A stretch of 48,017 nt of DNA from positions 1 to 48,017 of the IMG/VR virus record IMGVR_UViG_3300026521_000370. The stretch is one strand, 5' to 3'. Positions 36,523 to 45,660 of the stretch are shown here, in pieces. The notes beneath the pieces were generated by a model. It was given only the letters and a program-made list of their open reading frames with translations, was not told the DNA's origin and searched no databases. This DNA is from a virus. Position 1 is the first letter of the stretch; each line of letters opens with the position of its first letter. Position numbers and translations under genes: made by a program.

Positions 36523-37914
36523 ATGGAAGTAAAAAACATAAATGAACAAGCTGATAAGCTTTATTCACAATACAAAGAATATATGGACTTTTACGAGTCA
36601 AAAGCGACTGTTGGTAAAACAAGAAGTATAACAACTGAAGATATCTATGCATTCGGTAAACAATTAGAAAACTATTCTCAATGGCAATCATTTGTTGAGT
36701 CAAATGGTGGACAAGGTGATTTAGGTGTTCTTCCAAATGTTGCACTTGATGTAATTACTGCTGCAAACACAAGTTCAGTTATTCCAATGTTCGCATCTGT
36801 TCAACCACTTGATGATGTTCAAGGAACAATCTGGTTTAAAAACATTGTTGCTAAAACAAACAGAGGTAATGTTAAAGATGAGCAAAACCTTGTAACTGGT
36901 ATGGGTGGTAGACAAACTGTTGCTAGTCAATTTGCTGGTTCTACAATTACTGGTGAAGTTGAAGCTACTGGTGATGGTAAAACAACTAAATTTGCATATA
37001 CTGTAAAATATTCTCCTGTTCTTCAAAGAACAATTACAATTTCTATTGCTGGTACATCAGTAAAAGGTATTGATGATGGTGAAGGAAATATTGTTGGTGT
37101 TGGTATTACTAAAGGTACAATCAATTATTCAACTGGTGCTGTAACTGTAGAATTTAATGATGCTCCTGCAGATGGTGCTGAAATTACTCAAGCATACTCT
37201 ACTGATTTTGAAGGAATGGATGAAATTCCTACTGTAAATACAGAGTACACAAGTAAAATGATCAAAGCAAAAGATTTTGCACTTAGAAGTGAAATTGGTT
37301 TATTCAAATCATTCGCAATGAGTAAAAGATTTGGTATTAATCCTGAAGAAATGATTGCAAAAGATCTAGTTCAAGAATTAAATGCTGAAACTTCAAACAA
37401 TGCTGTTTTAACTGCTTATATCAATGCTGTTGGTACTGTAGAGTGGAATAAAAAAGCTCCAACTGGTGTTTCTTACACAGAACACAAACTTACTTTCTTT
37501 GATGCATTAGCAAGTGCTGAAGCTCAAATTTTAGGTAATGCTGGTAGAATGAATGGTGCATCAGTTATTATAGCTGGTACAACTGCTTCTTCAACTTTAA
37601 GAACTATGCCTGGATTTGTTGCTGAAGAACAACAAAATGCTGTACTTGGTACACATTACTTTGGTACTTTAGATGGTAAAGTTGTTATTAGAAGTATGGC
37701 TCTTCCTGCAGATGAAATGGTAATCATTTCTAAAGGTAGTTCATTCTTTGATAGTCCAGTAGTATTCTCTCCATATTTACCACTATATGTGACAAATATG
37801 ATGGATGGTATGGATCATAATCCACTTAAATCTCAAAAAGCTGTAGCAATGCAAGCTGGTATTGATGCTCCTGTTGGAACATTAATGACTAAATTAAAAA
37901 TCGTTGAAGCATAA
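36523..37914 (+). CDS. gp23: Major capsid protein, T4 gp23-like
   Basis: 463 aa (T4 gp23 is 521). The helical N-terminal propeptide (1-59) ends SQWQSFVE, followed by SNGGQGDLGVLP, a likely gp21 cleavage point close to the T4 position (after 65). The HK97 fold follows, with ALRSEIGLFKSFAMSKRFG, ASAEAQILGNAGRMNGASVIIAG and the C-terminal SSFFDSPVVFSPYLPLYV, equivalent to the PY.P motif of gp23. Own late promoter, AAAGGAA site and strong downstream terminator, as expected for the most abundant protein. Confidence 0.92.
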   Translation: MEVKNINEQADKLYSQYKEYMDFYESKATVGKTRSITTEDIYAFGKQLENYSQWQSFVESNGGQGDLGVLPNVALDVITAANTSSVIPMFASVQPLDDVQGTIWFKNIVAKTNRGNVKDEQNLVTGMGGRQTVASQFAGSTITGEVEATGDGKTTKFAYTVKYSPVLQRTITISIAGTSVKGIDDGEGNIVGVGITKGTINYSTGAVTVEFNDAPADGAEITQAYSTDFEGMDEIPTVNTEYTSKMIKAKDFALRSEIGLFKSFAMSKRFGINPEEMIAKDLVQELNAETSNNAVLTAYINAVGTVEWNKKAPTGVSYTEHKLTFFDALASAEAQILGNAGRMNGASVIIAGTTASSTLRTMPGFVAEEQQNAVLGTHYFGTLDGKVVIRSMALPADEMVIISKGSSFFDSPVVFSPYLPLYVTNMMDGMDHNPLKSQKAVAMQAGIDAPVGTLMTKLKIVEA

Positions 37915-37938
37915 GCTTCTCCGATTAGAGATTTAATC

Positions 37939-37960
37939 TAAGGGAGTTTATTCTCCCTTA
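37939..37960 (+). terminator. Intrinsic terminator of the capsid gene
   Basis: Stem TAAGGGAG/CTCCCTTA, loop TTTATT, followed by AACTTTTCTT. No promoter element I trust is seen before the next gene (38065), so partial readthrough is likely. Confidence 0.85.
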
Positions 37961-38064
37961 AACTTTTCTTAAAAACATGCGAAAAAATTAAAAGAATAGA
38001 CGAACTCGCCTTAAAAAGTGACCTATTTTAAAAGGAAATTTGAAATTGAAAAAGGATAAAATAT

Positions 38065-38625
38065 ATGAAATTGAAAGAATTTAAAGTTACTAATATATCA
38101 GATCTTCACGTAGTTGTAAGAACTCCAAGTGAAACTTTTGGATTGAACCCTAAAGACTCACAAATTACAATAGCTGAAAAGATGGGAGACATTGTTGCTC
38201 CGAAAGATTTAATAGAAATAACTTCAGGTAAAAAGACATTCTTTAAAGTAAACGAAACAGTTGTCGAGATAAATCACGATGGTAAAATTCTATCTGGAAT
38301 TGAATTAAAAATTAGTGATGTAAACGAGTCTTTAAATACTAAAATTAAAGAGACTGTGAATAAAAAAACTGATGATGTGGTTGATGGGATTAAAGATTTA
38401 GCTAAAGAAGTTGCTAAAGAAGTAAAATCAAAAGTTGAAGAAACAAAAACTGAAGAAAAAGTTGAAACTAAAGTTGAAGAAACAAAAACTCCAGCTAAAA
38501 AACCAGCTCCAAAGAAAGCTCCAGTTAAAAAACAACCATTAAATAAAGTTGAAGAAACAAAAGATGAAGAAGTTAAAACTCCTGCTCCAAGAAGAGGAAG
38601 AAAAAAAGCTTCAGAAACTAAATAA
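38065..38625 (+). CDS. Head-region protein with Lys/Pro/Glu-rich tail
   Basis: 186 aa. A globular N-terminal part (1-85, beta-rich) is followed by a low-complexity tail of VEETK/EEK repeats, an AKKPAPKKAPVKK block and an AT-hook-like APRRGRKK end. The tail suggests contact with DNA or with the capsid interior. AAAGGAT site. Function not recognised. Confidence 0.65.
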   Translation: MKLKEFKVTNISDLHVVVRTPSETFGLNPKDSQITIAEKMGDIVAPKDLIEITSGKKTFFKVNETVVEINHDGKILSGIELKISDVNESLNTKIKETVNKKTDDVVDGIKDLAKEVAKEVKSKVEETKTEEKVETKVEETKTPAKKPAPKKAPVKKQPLNKVEETKDEEVKTPAPRRGRKKASETK

Positions 38626-38640
38626 TCCAAAGGAATTATT

Positions 38641-39156
38641 ATGAAAGAAAAACTTGAACAAATCAAGAAAATTGCTGAGTCGTTTGGAATACCTTTCTCA
38701 GAAGATAAAGGTACTTTAGTTCTTGGTGTACAAGAAACTAACAATGCAGACTTAGATTTAATTGATTTTTTAAAAATTTATGTAAAAGATGATGCAAATA
38801 TCATCTCAGATGGAAGTGGTTATACTGTAAAGGTAACTACAATCGGTGCAACTAACTTAAAAATGATGCTTATATCACTATTTGCTGATGTTTATGATGT
38901 TGAAGTAGTTGATCAAGAAACATTAAAAATTGCTTCTAAAGGTGCTATATCAAATGAAGATGCTCCTCAAAAAGTTGATTTTGCTGAACTTGCAGAAAGA
39001 TTAGATAATGATTTTGTTGAAATTGAAGTTCACGAAGACAAAATTGTAATAGGTTCTGAAAGAGAAAAAACTCTTGAAGCAATAGCAAAACTTGCAGATG
39101 AATTTAATGAAAATTTAAACATTGAAATTCAAAGAAAACAAGTAGTAATTAAATAA
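38641..39156 (+). CDS. Unknown head-region protein, 171 aa
   Basis: Appears to hold three related alpha/beta units, each with a helix, an I/V-rich strand and a K/G turn (ending DKGTLVLGVQE, ETLKIASKG and DKIVIGSERE). Acidic and soluble. Might be a head accessory or decoration protein by position; not recognised. Confidence 0.6.
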   Translation: MKEKLEQIKKIAESFGIPFSEDKGTLVLGVQETNNADLDLIDFLKIYVKDDANIISDGSGYTVKVTTIGATNLKMMLISLFADVYDVEVVDQETLKIASKGAISNEDAPQKVDFAELAERLDNDFVEIEVHEDKIVIGSEREKTLEAIAKLADEFNENLNIEIQRKQVVIK

Positions 39157-39181
39157 CTAAAACATATAAAAGGAAAATTTT

Positions 39182-40063
39182 ATGATAGTAGATAAAAGAA
39201 AAGCAGTAATTGAAAACTTCAAAGAAGAATTTTCAGTTAATAAAGCAATAGAAACTCTAGAAGATTTAGGGTATAAAGTAGTAAAAGATGTAACAGTTGA
39301 AATGGCAGAGTCTGTTATAGCTGAAGCTGGTAAAAAAGTTTTAAGTGAAGCTGAACTTGCAGAAATTCAAGAAAAAGCAATCATCTCTGAAGATGCTATG
39401 GTTGAAAAATTAGAGACTGCTGGTTTAACAGTATTAACTAATGAAGAATTAAAAGCAGTTGAAGCTAAAATGGTTGAAAAATTAACATTATCTGAAGATG
39501 CTATGGTTGAAAAACTTGAAGAAGCTGATATGACAATTTTAACAAATGAAGAATTAGAAGCAGTTGAAGCTAAATTTTCAGAAAAATTAATTGAGTCTTT
39601 AGAAGCAGAGGGTAACTTAATCATAATGAAAGAAGAAATTCAAGCATTTGATGAAGAACTTGCTAAACTTGTTGATGCAAAAGTTGAAGCTAAAGTTAAA
39701 GAAATGGAAGATGAAAAAGATGCCGATGGTGAAGATGCTGATGCAGATTTAGATGGTGATGCAGATTTAGATGGTGATGATGATATTCTTGATGATGAAG
39801 ATGAAAAAGATGCCGATGGTGAAGATGCTAAAAAAGATGAAAAATCTGAAGGAAGAACACAAACTCCTAAGAAAACTATGTTAGCTGAAAGACTTTTAGG
39901 TGATACTGAAAATCTTAGTATGACAGAAAGTTCAGACACTCCAGAAGTTGCAGATGTTGCTGCTGATGTAGATGGTGAAAAAGATGCTGATGGTGAAGAT
40001 GCCGAAGCAAATGAAAATGTAAAAGCTGGTGAAAAAGGTTCTCTTTTAGAGAAACTTGCTTAA
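39182..40063 (+). CDS. Very acidic repeat protein in the head operon
   Basis: 293 aa. Tandem 39-residue repeats in the first half (SEDAMVEKLE.A..T.LTNEEL.AVEAK), then an Asp-rich stretch with three EKDADGEDA units (about 180-280). The C-terminus is short (GSLLEKLA). Composition resembles internal core or calcium-binding-like proteins, and a second scaffold or core component is plausible. AAAGGAAA site. Confidence 0.6.
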   Translation: MIVDKRKAVIENFKEEFSVNKAIETLEDLGYKVVKDVTVEMAESVIAEAGKKVLSEAELAEIQEKAIISEDAMVEKLETAGLTVLTNEELKAVEAKMVEKLTLSEDAMVEKLEEADMTILTNEELEAVEAKFSEKLIESLEAEGNLIIMKEEIQAFDEELAKLVDAKVEAKVKEMEDEKDADGEDADADLDGDADLDGDDDILDDEDEKDADGEDAKKDEKSEGRTQTPKKTMLAERLLGDTENLSMTESSDTPEVADVAADVDGEKDADGEDAEANENVKAGEKGSLLEKLA

Positions 40064-40073
40064 TCACTAATTT

Positions 40074-40095
40074 AAGAGGAGTTAAATCTCCTCTT
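40074..40095 (+). terminator. Intrinsic terminator after the acidic repeat gene
   Basis: Stem AAGAGGAG/CTCCTCTT, loop TTAAAT, followed by TTATTTT. Confidence 0.88.
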
Positions 40096-40109
40096 TTATT
40101 TTATAGAGT

Positions 40110-40118
40110 TAATAAATA
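40110..40118 (+). promoter_or_regulatory. Variant late promoter for the neck genes
   Basis: TAATAAATA followed by AT, 32 nt before the 40151 start and directly after a strong terminator, which supports its use. Confidence 0.5.
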
Positions 40119-40150
40119 ATATTGATTTTATAAAATAAAAGGAAACTTAT

Positions 40151-40735
40151 ATGACTATTGAAGAACTTGACGAATACTGTTTTATAAATTCAAATCAATA
40201 TTTTTTAGGATATGAAAATATCGAAGTTAAAAGACCAGTTCTTGAAGGAATTATAAAAAAGACCTTAATGCATTATGGAAATTTTAAACCTATAAAATAT
40301 AGAAAATTTGGATTTGAATTAAAGACTAATGATACAAAAATGAAAATTAAAGAAATTGATGGAAGACTTGTTCAAAACATAATTTCTATAAATTATTTTA
40401 ATCCTATATATGGAGGTGAAACTGAAGTTGCCTTTAATTGGGATTATAATACTAGAACAAAAACTATATATGCCCAAACTTCAGGAACATATATAGTTGA
40501 CTTTATGGTGAGACCTATTCTTGATGATATTACATATGAAGATGAATTATTTCTTCAAATGGCTTTAGGGCTTTATATGATGTATGTTGGGGAAGCAAGA
40601 AAGGCATTTACACTTGATGGACTTCCTTTTGGAAATGACTCTGCTGAAATTTATGCAGACGGAAAAGAAATGTATGAAACTGCCTTAGAAGAATTAAAAG
40701 AAGAGAATTCATCTTGGTGGCTTGCAATAAAATAA
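40151..40735 (+). CDS. Probable neck / head-completion protein (gp13 position)
   Basis: 194 aa. A beta-rich central part is followed by ELFLQMAL.LYMMYVGEARKAFTLDGLPFGNDSAEIYADGKEMYETALEEL, a helical region common in phage neck or connector proteins. First of four genes between the head block and the sheath, which in T4 order corresponds to 13-14-15. Exact family not certain. AAAGGAAA site. Confidence 0.5.
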   Translation: MTIEELDEYCFINSNQYFLGYENIEVKRPVLEGIIKKTLMHYGNFKPIKYRKFGFELKTNDTKMKIKEIDGRLVQNIISINYFNPIYGGETEVAFNWDYNTRTKTIYAQTSGTYIVDFMVRPILDDITYEDELFLQMALGLYMMYVGEARKAFTLDGLPFGNDSAEIYADGKEMYETALEELKEENSSWWLAIK

Positions 40736-40744
40736 AGGATTAAG

Positions 40745-41014
40745 ATGAGAAAAATATTATCAATGGCAATCGGTGGAAGACTTTCGATGAATTTAAAAGC
40801 ATCACACGATGATGATGTATTTTTCGAGATTATTTCTGGAAATAATAAAGTTATAAGTTTTATTCCTACATTTAGTCTTGAAGGAACAGAACAACTTTAT
40901 AAAGATATGACTAATAGATATCTTGGGAAAGCAGTAAAAGTTTATCTCCAAGACATATTTGATAGAAAACAGAGAAGTATTCAATCTCCTGATAAAGTTA
41001 GGAGAAAGAAATGA
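40745..41014 (+). CDS. Small neck-region protein, unknown
   Basis: 89 aa, AAAGGAT site, basic C-terminus (DRKQRSIQSPDKVRRKK). It overlaps the next start by 4 nt (ATGA). Probably a structural or assembly factor by position. Confidence 0.6.
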   Translation: MRKILSMAIGGRLSMNLKASHDDDVFFEIISGNNKVISFIPTFSLEGTEQLYKDMTNRYLGKAVKVYLQDIFDRKQRSIQSPDKVRRKK

Positions 41015-41643
41015 AGTTAATAAATTCGATTAATTTAGCTGGTATAGTTGGAGCGACAATTTCAAACCTTGAAAAAATGTTTGGAATTCCTTCAGAAATA
41101 TATTTACCAAAACAATATGATACTAGAACTCAACACGGAGATATTGAATATCAAGATGATGCAATTTTAACTAGAAATCTTCTTTTTACAAATTATATCC
41201 AAAATGTAACACCAACTCCTGGTTTAAAAAGCTTTGATATTAAAGAAGAAGCACTAGAATGTTATCTTCCATCTGATAATCTTATTACTACTATTCCAAA
41301 AAGAAGTTTAGTTGTTTTAAAGACTGCACACGGAGAAGAAAAATATGTTATTACACATATTGAAGCTTTACAAGGGGATGCCCAAACTTATATTATAAAA
41401 TGGGAATTAACACCATCTGCCATAGGTATTTTAAATGATGATGAAGTTGAAGAAGCAATAGAAATTGCAGAAACTCAAGCAGAAATGTATGAAGAAGTTG
41501 GTTTAACTGTTGATAGATTAGTATTTGATTTAGAAAGTGAAGAAAAACCAGCATCTACAACTCCGAAAGATCTTAAAAAAGAAACTGAAACAGTTACTCC
41601 GAATAAAAATCTTATTCCGGATGATGTTGAAGTTATCTTATAA
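41011..41643 (+). CDS. Probable neck protein (gp14 position)
   Basis: 210 aa. Beta-rich first 150 residues (ITTIPKRSLVVLKTAHGEEKYVITHIEALQGDAQTYIIKWEL), then an acidic, flexible C-terminus (EEKPASTTPKDLKKETETV). Position between the 13-like and 15-like genes suggests a gp14 role in capping the filled head; similarity to T4 gp14 is not evident. Confidence 0.4.
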   Translation: MKLINSINLAGIVGATISNLEKMFGIPSEIYLPKQYDTRTQHGDIEYQDDAILTRNLLFTNYIQNVTPTPGLKSFDIKEEALECYLPSDNLITTIPKRSLVVLKTAHGEEKYVITHIEALQGDAQTYIIKWELTPSAIGILNDDEVEEAIEIAETQAEMYEEVGLTVDRLVFDLESEEKPASTTPKDLKKETETVTPNKNLIPDDVEVIL

Positions 41644-41652
41644 GGGGCTTAA

Positions 41653-42423
41653 ATGAAATCTTTAATAGAACCAATAGAATTGGCATTATTAAAATTATTT
41701 TCAAGTCCATTTGCAGAATACGGAATTAAAACATATTTTAATTATTTTGATGATGTAAAAAAGGGCTTTATAGATACGAAAGTTCAAGATCTTGGAAATA
41801 GAGCATTTATGAGTGAAAGTGAGTCTGTAGTTTTATTATATAAAAGGACTTCTCCACTGGTTAAGAGCAGTCTTTATGGGAAGACTGGTATGCCTAAGAA
41901 GTTAATTGCAATCAACCGAGAAACGGGAGAGGGCTTTGAAAAAGACTATGTAATTTGTGATTGGTCTTATGAATTTAATGTTTTATCAAAATATAGGGGA
42001 AATGAAGAATTTTCTGAATTTATTTTTAACTTTTTAATTAAAAGAATGAAAAAACTTAATTTTGCTATAAAAGTTAAAGATATTGAAGTTCCTTTAAGTT
42101 ATAGTATAAATATAAGTGATATAGAAACTTTTGAAAAAATGGATGAAAGTTTTTTAGACAATGTTTATTCTTTTAGCTTTACTCTAGAAATGACTGGTAT
42201 GGTAATGTCGCCATTCAGTAGGGAAAATTCTGTTGGTCTTTTTGATGGAAAGTTTGAAATTTACCTATTTGGTGAAAAAACAACTTTTGATATAGAAAAT
42301 GATTATAATGAATTAATAAGTGTTGTCGAAGACAATGGTGAAATAGTAACATTTGATGACTTGATAAGAACAAGTTCTCAAACAAATGAACTAATTGAAG
42401 TAGAAAAAGAAATAGACTTATAA
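41653..42423 (+). CDS. gp15: Tail completion / sheath stabilizer, T4 gp15-like
   Basis: 256 aa (T4 gp15 is 272). The central block WSYEFNVLSKYRGNEEFSEFIFNFLIKRM, then DIEVPLSYSINISDIETFEKMDESFLDNVYSFSFTLEMTGMVMSP, matches the T4 layout of YELSIFTRYEDDMFQIVEQILPYF, DIPFKRDIKIV and WSLTFEVNGWMYPP. It caps the tail tube and sheath and joins to the neck. It lies just before the sheath gene, as expected. Confidence 0.65.
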   Translation: MKSLIEPIELALLKLFSSPFAEYGIKTYFNYFDDVKKGFIDTKVQDLGNRAFMSESESVVLLYKRTSPLVKSSLYGKTGMPKKLIAINRETGEGFEKDYVICDWSYEFNVLSKYRGNEEFSEFIFNFLIKRMKKLNFAIKVKDIEVPLSYSINISDIETFEKMDESFLDNVYSFSFTLEMTGMVMSPFSRENSVGLFDGKFEIYLFGEKTTFDIENDYNELISVVEDNGEIVTFDDLIRTSSQTNELIEVEKEIDL

Positions 42424-42434
42424 GATTTTAAGCT

Positions 42435-42442
42435 TATAAATA
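42435..42442 (+). promoter_or_regulatory. Late promoter of the tail sheath unit
   Basis: TATAAATA followed by C, 24 nt before the 61-aa gene and upstream of sheath and tube genes. Confidence 0.72.
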
Positions 42443-42465
42443 CTTTAAACTAAAAAGGAAAAACA

Positions 42466-42651
42466 ATGGAAACAAAAAAAGTTACTCTTTATAATGTAAA
42501 ACCATTCAATGTTTTTATTGACCTAGATGGAAACGAGAATACAGATGATACAATCGTTTTAGGTAAAGGTGGAAAAGAGACAGTTGAATTAACAAATGTT
42601 AGAATTGAACAACTAAGAAAAGAACTTGCTGGTCAAGTTGTAATTAAATAA
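42466..42651 (+). CDS. Small tail-region protein, 61 aa
   Basis: AAAGGAAA site and late promoter. Single small beta domain (KVTLYNVKPFNVFIDLDGNE...TIVLGKGGKETVELTNV). First gene of the sheath transcript; could be a tail assembly or decoration factor. Not recognised. Confidence 0.65.
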   Translation: METKKVTLYNVKPFNVFIDLDGNENTDDTIVLGKGGKETVELTNVRIEQLRKELAGQVVIK

Positions 42652-42661
42652 AGGAAAAAAT

Positions 42662-45616
42662 ATGGCAGCAAAAGTAATACTACAAGAATATGACTTTTCA
42701 AGTTTTGTACCATCAATGTCAGGTATCAAAGCAGCAATCGTTGTAAATTCTTATAAAGGTGATATTAATATCCCTAGATTTGTAACAGATATAGATCAAT
42801 ATATCGCAAAATATGGTATGCCACATCCAAGTAGAGGTGTTTCTGAATATTCAGCAATCACATACTTAACTTATGGTGGACCAATGTATGTTGTAAGAAG
42901 TGCACATAATACTGATGAAGGAAGATTATCTGGTGCGGATACTAAATATCCAGCAGCATTAGTTAGAAGTAAAATTGATCCAGTTCCTGCAAGTAATGTA
43001 ATTCCGGATCCTGATTATGAACCACAAAGAGTTGTAGAACCTTTAAAAGATGGTTTAACTCAACACGGATTAGATGCATTCTTATTCCCATTATATAGAA
43101 CTCATAGAGAGTATTCTTTTAAAGATTGTGGAATTATGCAAAGTGTTCTTAATACTAATGAAATGAAAGTTTTTAGCTTTGAAGATTTAGAAGAGGGTGC
43201 TGATATTAGTGTTACTCCAACAATTTATGTTAGAGAACCAGTTGCAAAAGGTGCTAGAACAATTACAGTTAATGATGTGAGTTATTGTAACCCAGATCAA
43301 GATATTGAAATTTTAGGTACTGAAATGAAAATGATTTCAGTTGATTATGATGCGAATACAATCACTTTAGAATTCCCAATGGAATTTGCATTGAGTGTTG
43401 ACTTCCCAATTCATATTGTACCATTTGATTTAAGTGCAAATTATAAAATCACTGCTCTTGAAGAAAGAGTTATAAATTATGATTTATTAACTTTAGAAAC
43501 ACCAATAAGTGCAAACAAAGCTGAACCAGTTAGATTAGTTAATATATCTCAAGTTCAATATAGTTCTTTAAATGACGATTATGATGATATTGTTGTAACA
43601 AGTCAAGAAAGTTCAACTACAATTGCAGTTAATACAACTAATGGTGTTGAAGTAAAACAAACACAAAGAATTAATGGTGAAGATTATATTGTAGATTCAA
43701 TTGATGAAGCAAATAAAACTATTACATTCAGACTTTTGGATGGTCAAACATTAAGTGCTGTAGAAGATGATGAAGTTTATCTAATGCAAAGAACTTATAA
43801 AACTTTTGAAGATCCAGTTTTTGTTGTAAGAGCAATAAAAGACTCTACTCAATTAATTGTTACAAATTCTGATTATATCAAGAATGGTGAGATTATTGCA
43901 GTTGGTGCTGGTTTAACAACAGTTGAAGAAGAAACAAAACTTTTAGCAAAAGACCTTTATAAAGAAAGTCAAAAATGGATTGTTTTAGATAAAGATTTAA
44001 TAGCTTATACAAATTATAGAATTTATAATATGGATAAATCTGAGTATGAAGATAGAGATGCATTTGTTGTAACTTCTATAAATCAAGGTACTTGGGGTGA
44101 TGATATTGAAATTAAAATTTCAGCTTCAAAAGTTGCAGAAGCATTCTATGTTGAAGTTTATGATAATGGTGTACCGACAGGTGAAAAATTCCATTGTTCA
44201 ATGAAATATATGAAAGATGGTTTTGGTAATCAATTATTTATCGAGTCTGTTATTAATGGTAAATCTAATTATATAAAAGTTAAAGCAAACCCAACTGATG
44301 TTGATGCTGATGGTAATCCTGAAAAACCTTTATATACAAATTATGCTTTATGGAGAAAAGATCCTATTGATATTTTCTTACCACTTGCTTTAGATGTAAT
44401 TGCTGAAGAAGATATAATTCTTAACGATGTTGAGATTATGGTTAATGATAATGCACAATTCTTATTAGGTAACAGAATTAGATTTGAAGGATTTGCAGAT
44501 GAATATAAAATTTTAGATGTAACTACTGATATAAATGATAATAAAGTTATTAAATTAGATAGAAGAATTTTAGCTGATAAAATTCCAGTTGGAACTAGAG
44601 TATTAAGATATTCTTATACTAGATACTTCCCAATTACTGTTCTTGAAAAAGCATTCCCAGGATATGTTACTCCTTGTAATTATCTGTTAGCTGGTGAGTC
44701 TGGAACTTTACTTGATGCTGGTATTAATAACCTTAAAGGTGGATCAAATGGTTCTGCTGTAACAATCGGTGATCTTATGATGACTGCTGATACACTTAAT
44801 CAAGATAGATATAAATTCCAATTATTGTTAGATGGTGGTTTTGCATACCCAGCATACCAACAAAAACTTTTAACAATCGCTGAAAAAATGATGACTTGTT
44901 TTGCTTACTTAACAACTGATATTAATGCAGAATTAAGTGTAAATTACATAGATGATATTATTTCTTATAGAAATAGCACTATGATAAATTCAAGTTGGGC
45001 TGGTATTTTTACACCACACGTAAAAATTTACGATCAATGGAACCAAATGGAAGTTTGGGTGTCACCAGAAGCATTTGCGGCAAGTAAACAAGCTTATGTT
45101 GATAGAAATGTTGTAATGTGGATGCCTGCAGCTGGTTGGAAAAATGGTAAAATACTTGTACTTGACTTAGTTAGAAAACTTAATCAAGATGAGATTGATC
45201 TATTAACTGATGAACATCAAATTAACTGTCTGAAATATGAAGATGGTGATGGGGTTGCGATTTGGGGTAATGAAACAATGCTTACAATGCCAAGTTATTT
45301 ACAAATGAGACACGTGAGAATGTTGCTTATTGTAATTGAAACTGGTTTAAAAGCATTCTTAAAGTATGAAACATTCTCAATGAATGATGCAGAAACAAGA
45401 GGAATTATCGTATTCAAAATCAATAAATGGTTTGAAGATACTTTAGCAAAAGCAGTTTATGACTTCCAAATTTTAGATGTTACAAATGACAGTAATGTTA
45501 ATAACAGAGAGGGAGTATTCAGAATTATGTTTAGTCCTAAGACATCTATGGAAAAAATTATTTCTCAAGTTGTAATCACTTCAAAAGGGTTCGACTTTGG
45601 ACTAGTGAATATCTAA
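42662..45616 (+). CDS. gp18: Tail sheath protein, T4 gp18-like, enlarged
   Basis: 984 aa against 659 in T4. The N-terminal SSFVPSMSGIKAAIVVNSYKGDINIPRFVTD and YLTYGGPMYVVRS are typical of sheaths. The conserved C-terminal domain is present: YDQWNQMEVWVSPEAFAASKQAYVDRN, MWMPAAGWKNGKI, NEDEI-like LNQDEIDLL, GVAIWGNETML, SYLQMRHVRMLLIVIETGL and the final TSMEKIISQVVI. The extra length is in the middle (about 170-640) and contains repeated beta-domain signatures such as VTQESSTT/TPTIYVREP, probably protruding surface domains. It contracts to drive DNA injection. Confidence 0.92.
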   Translation: MAAKVILQEYDFSSFVPSMSGIKAAIVVNSYKGDINIPRFVTDIDQYIAKYGMPHPSRGVSEYSAITYLTYGGPMYVVRSAHNTDEGRLSGADTKYPAALVRSKIDPVPASNVIPDPDYEPQRVVEPLKDGLTQHGLDAFLFPLYRTHREYSFKDCGIMQSVLNTNEMKVFSFEDLEEGADISVTPTIYVREPVAKGARTITVNDVSYCNPDQDIEILGTEMKMISVDYDANTITLEFPMEFALSVDFPIHIVPFDLSANYKITALEERVINYDLLTLETPISANKAEPVRLVNISQVQYSSLNDDYDDIVVTSQESSTTIAVNTTNGVEVKQTQRINGEDYIVDSIDEANKTITFRLLDGQTLSAVEDDEVYLMQRTYKTFEDPVFVVRAIKDSTQLIVTNSDYIKNGEIIAVGAGLTTVEEETKLLAKDLYKESQKWIVLDKDLIAYTNYRIYNMDKSEYEDRDAFVVTSINQGTWGDDIEIKISASKVAEAFYVEVYDNGVPTGEKFHCSMKYMKDGFGNQLFIESVINGKSNYIKVKANPTDVDADGNPEKPLYTNYALWRKDPIDIFLPLALDVIAEEDIILNDVEIMVNDNAQFLLGNRIRFEGFADEYKILDVTTDINDNKVIKLDRRILADKIPVGTRVLRYSYTRYFPITVLEKAFPGYVTPCNYLLAGESGTLLDAGINNLKGGSNGSAVTIGDLMMTADTLNQDRYKFQLLLDGGFAYPAYQQKLLTIAEKMMTCFAYLTTDINAELSVNYIDDIISYRNSTMINSSWAGIFTPHVKIYDQWNQMEVWVSPEAFAASKQAYVDRNVVMWMPAAGWKNGKILVLDLVRKLNQDEIDLLTDEHQINCLKYEDGDGVAIWGNETMLTMPSYLQMRHVRMLLIVIETGLKAFLKYETFSMNDAETRGIIVFKINKWFEDTLAKAVYDFQILDVTNDSNVNNREGVFRIMFSPKTSMEKIISQVVITSKGFDFGLVNI

Positions 45617-45630
45617 GCTTAATTGCTTAG
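45613..45630 (+). terminator. Hairpin after the sheath gene
   Basis: Perfect 6-bp stem CTAAGC/GCTTAG around TTAATT, spanning the stop codon. Modest; likely attenuation between sheath and tube. Confidence 0.5.
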
Positions 45631-45660
45631 TATTCCATATTAAAATTATAAGGACAAAAA

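Noticed and set aside
36521-39939. Long minus-strand frames opposite the capsid and acidic-protein genes
   Set aside because: They mirror biased codon use of well-supported + strand genes, lack ribosome sites and encode low-complexity Ser/Phe/Leu-rich products.
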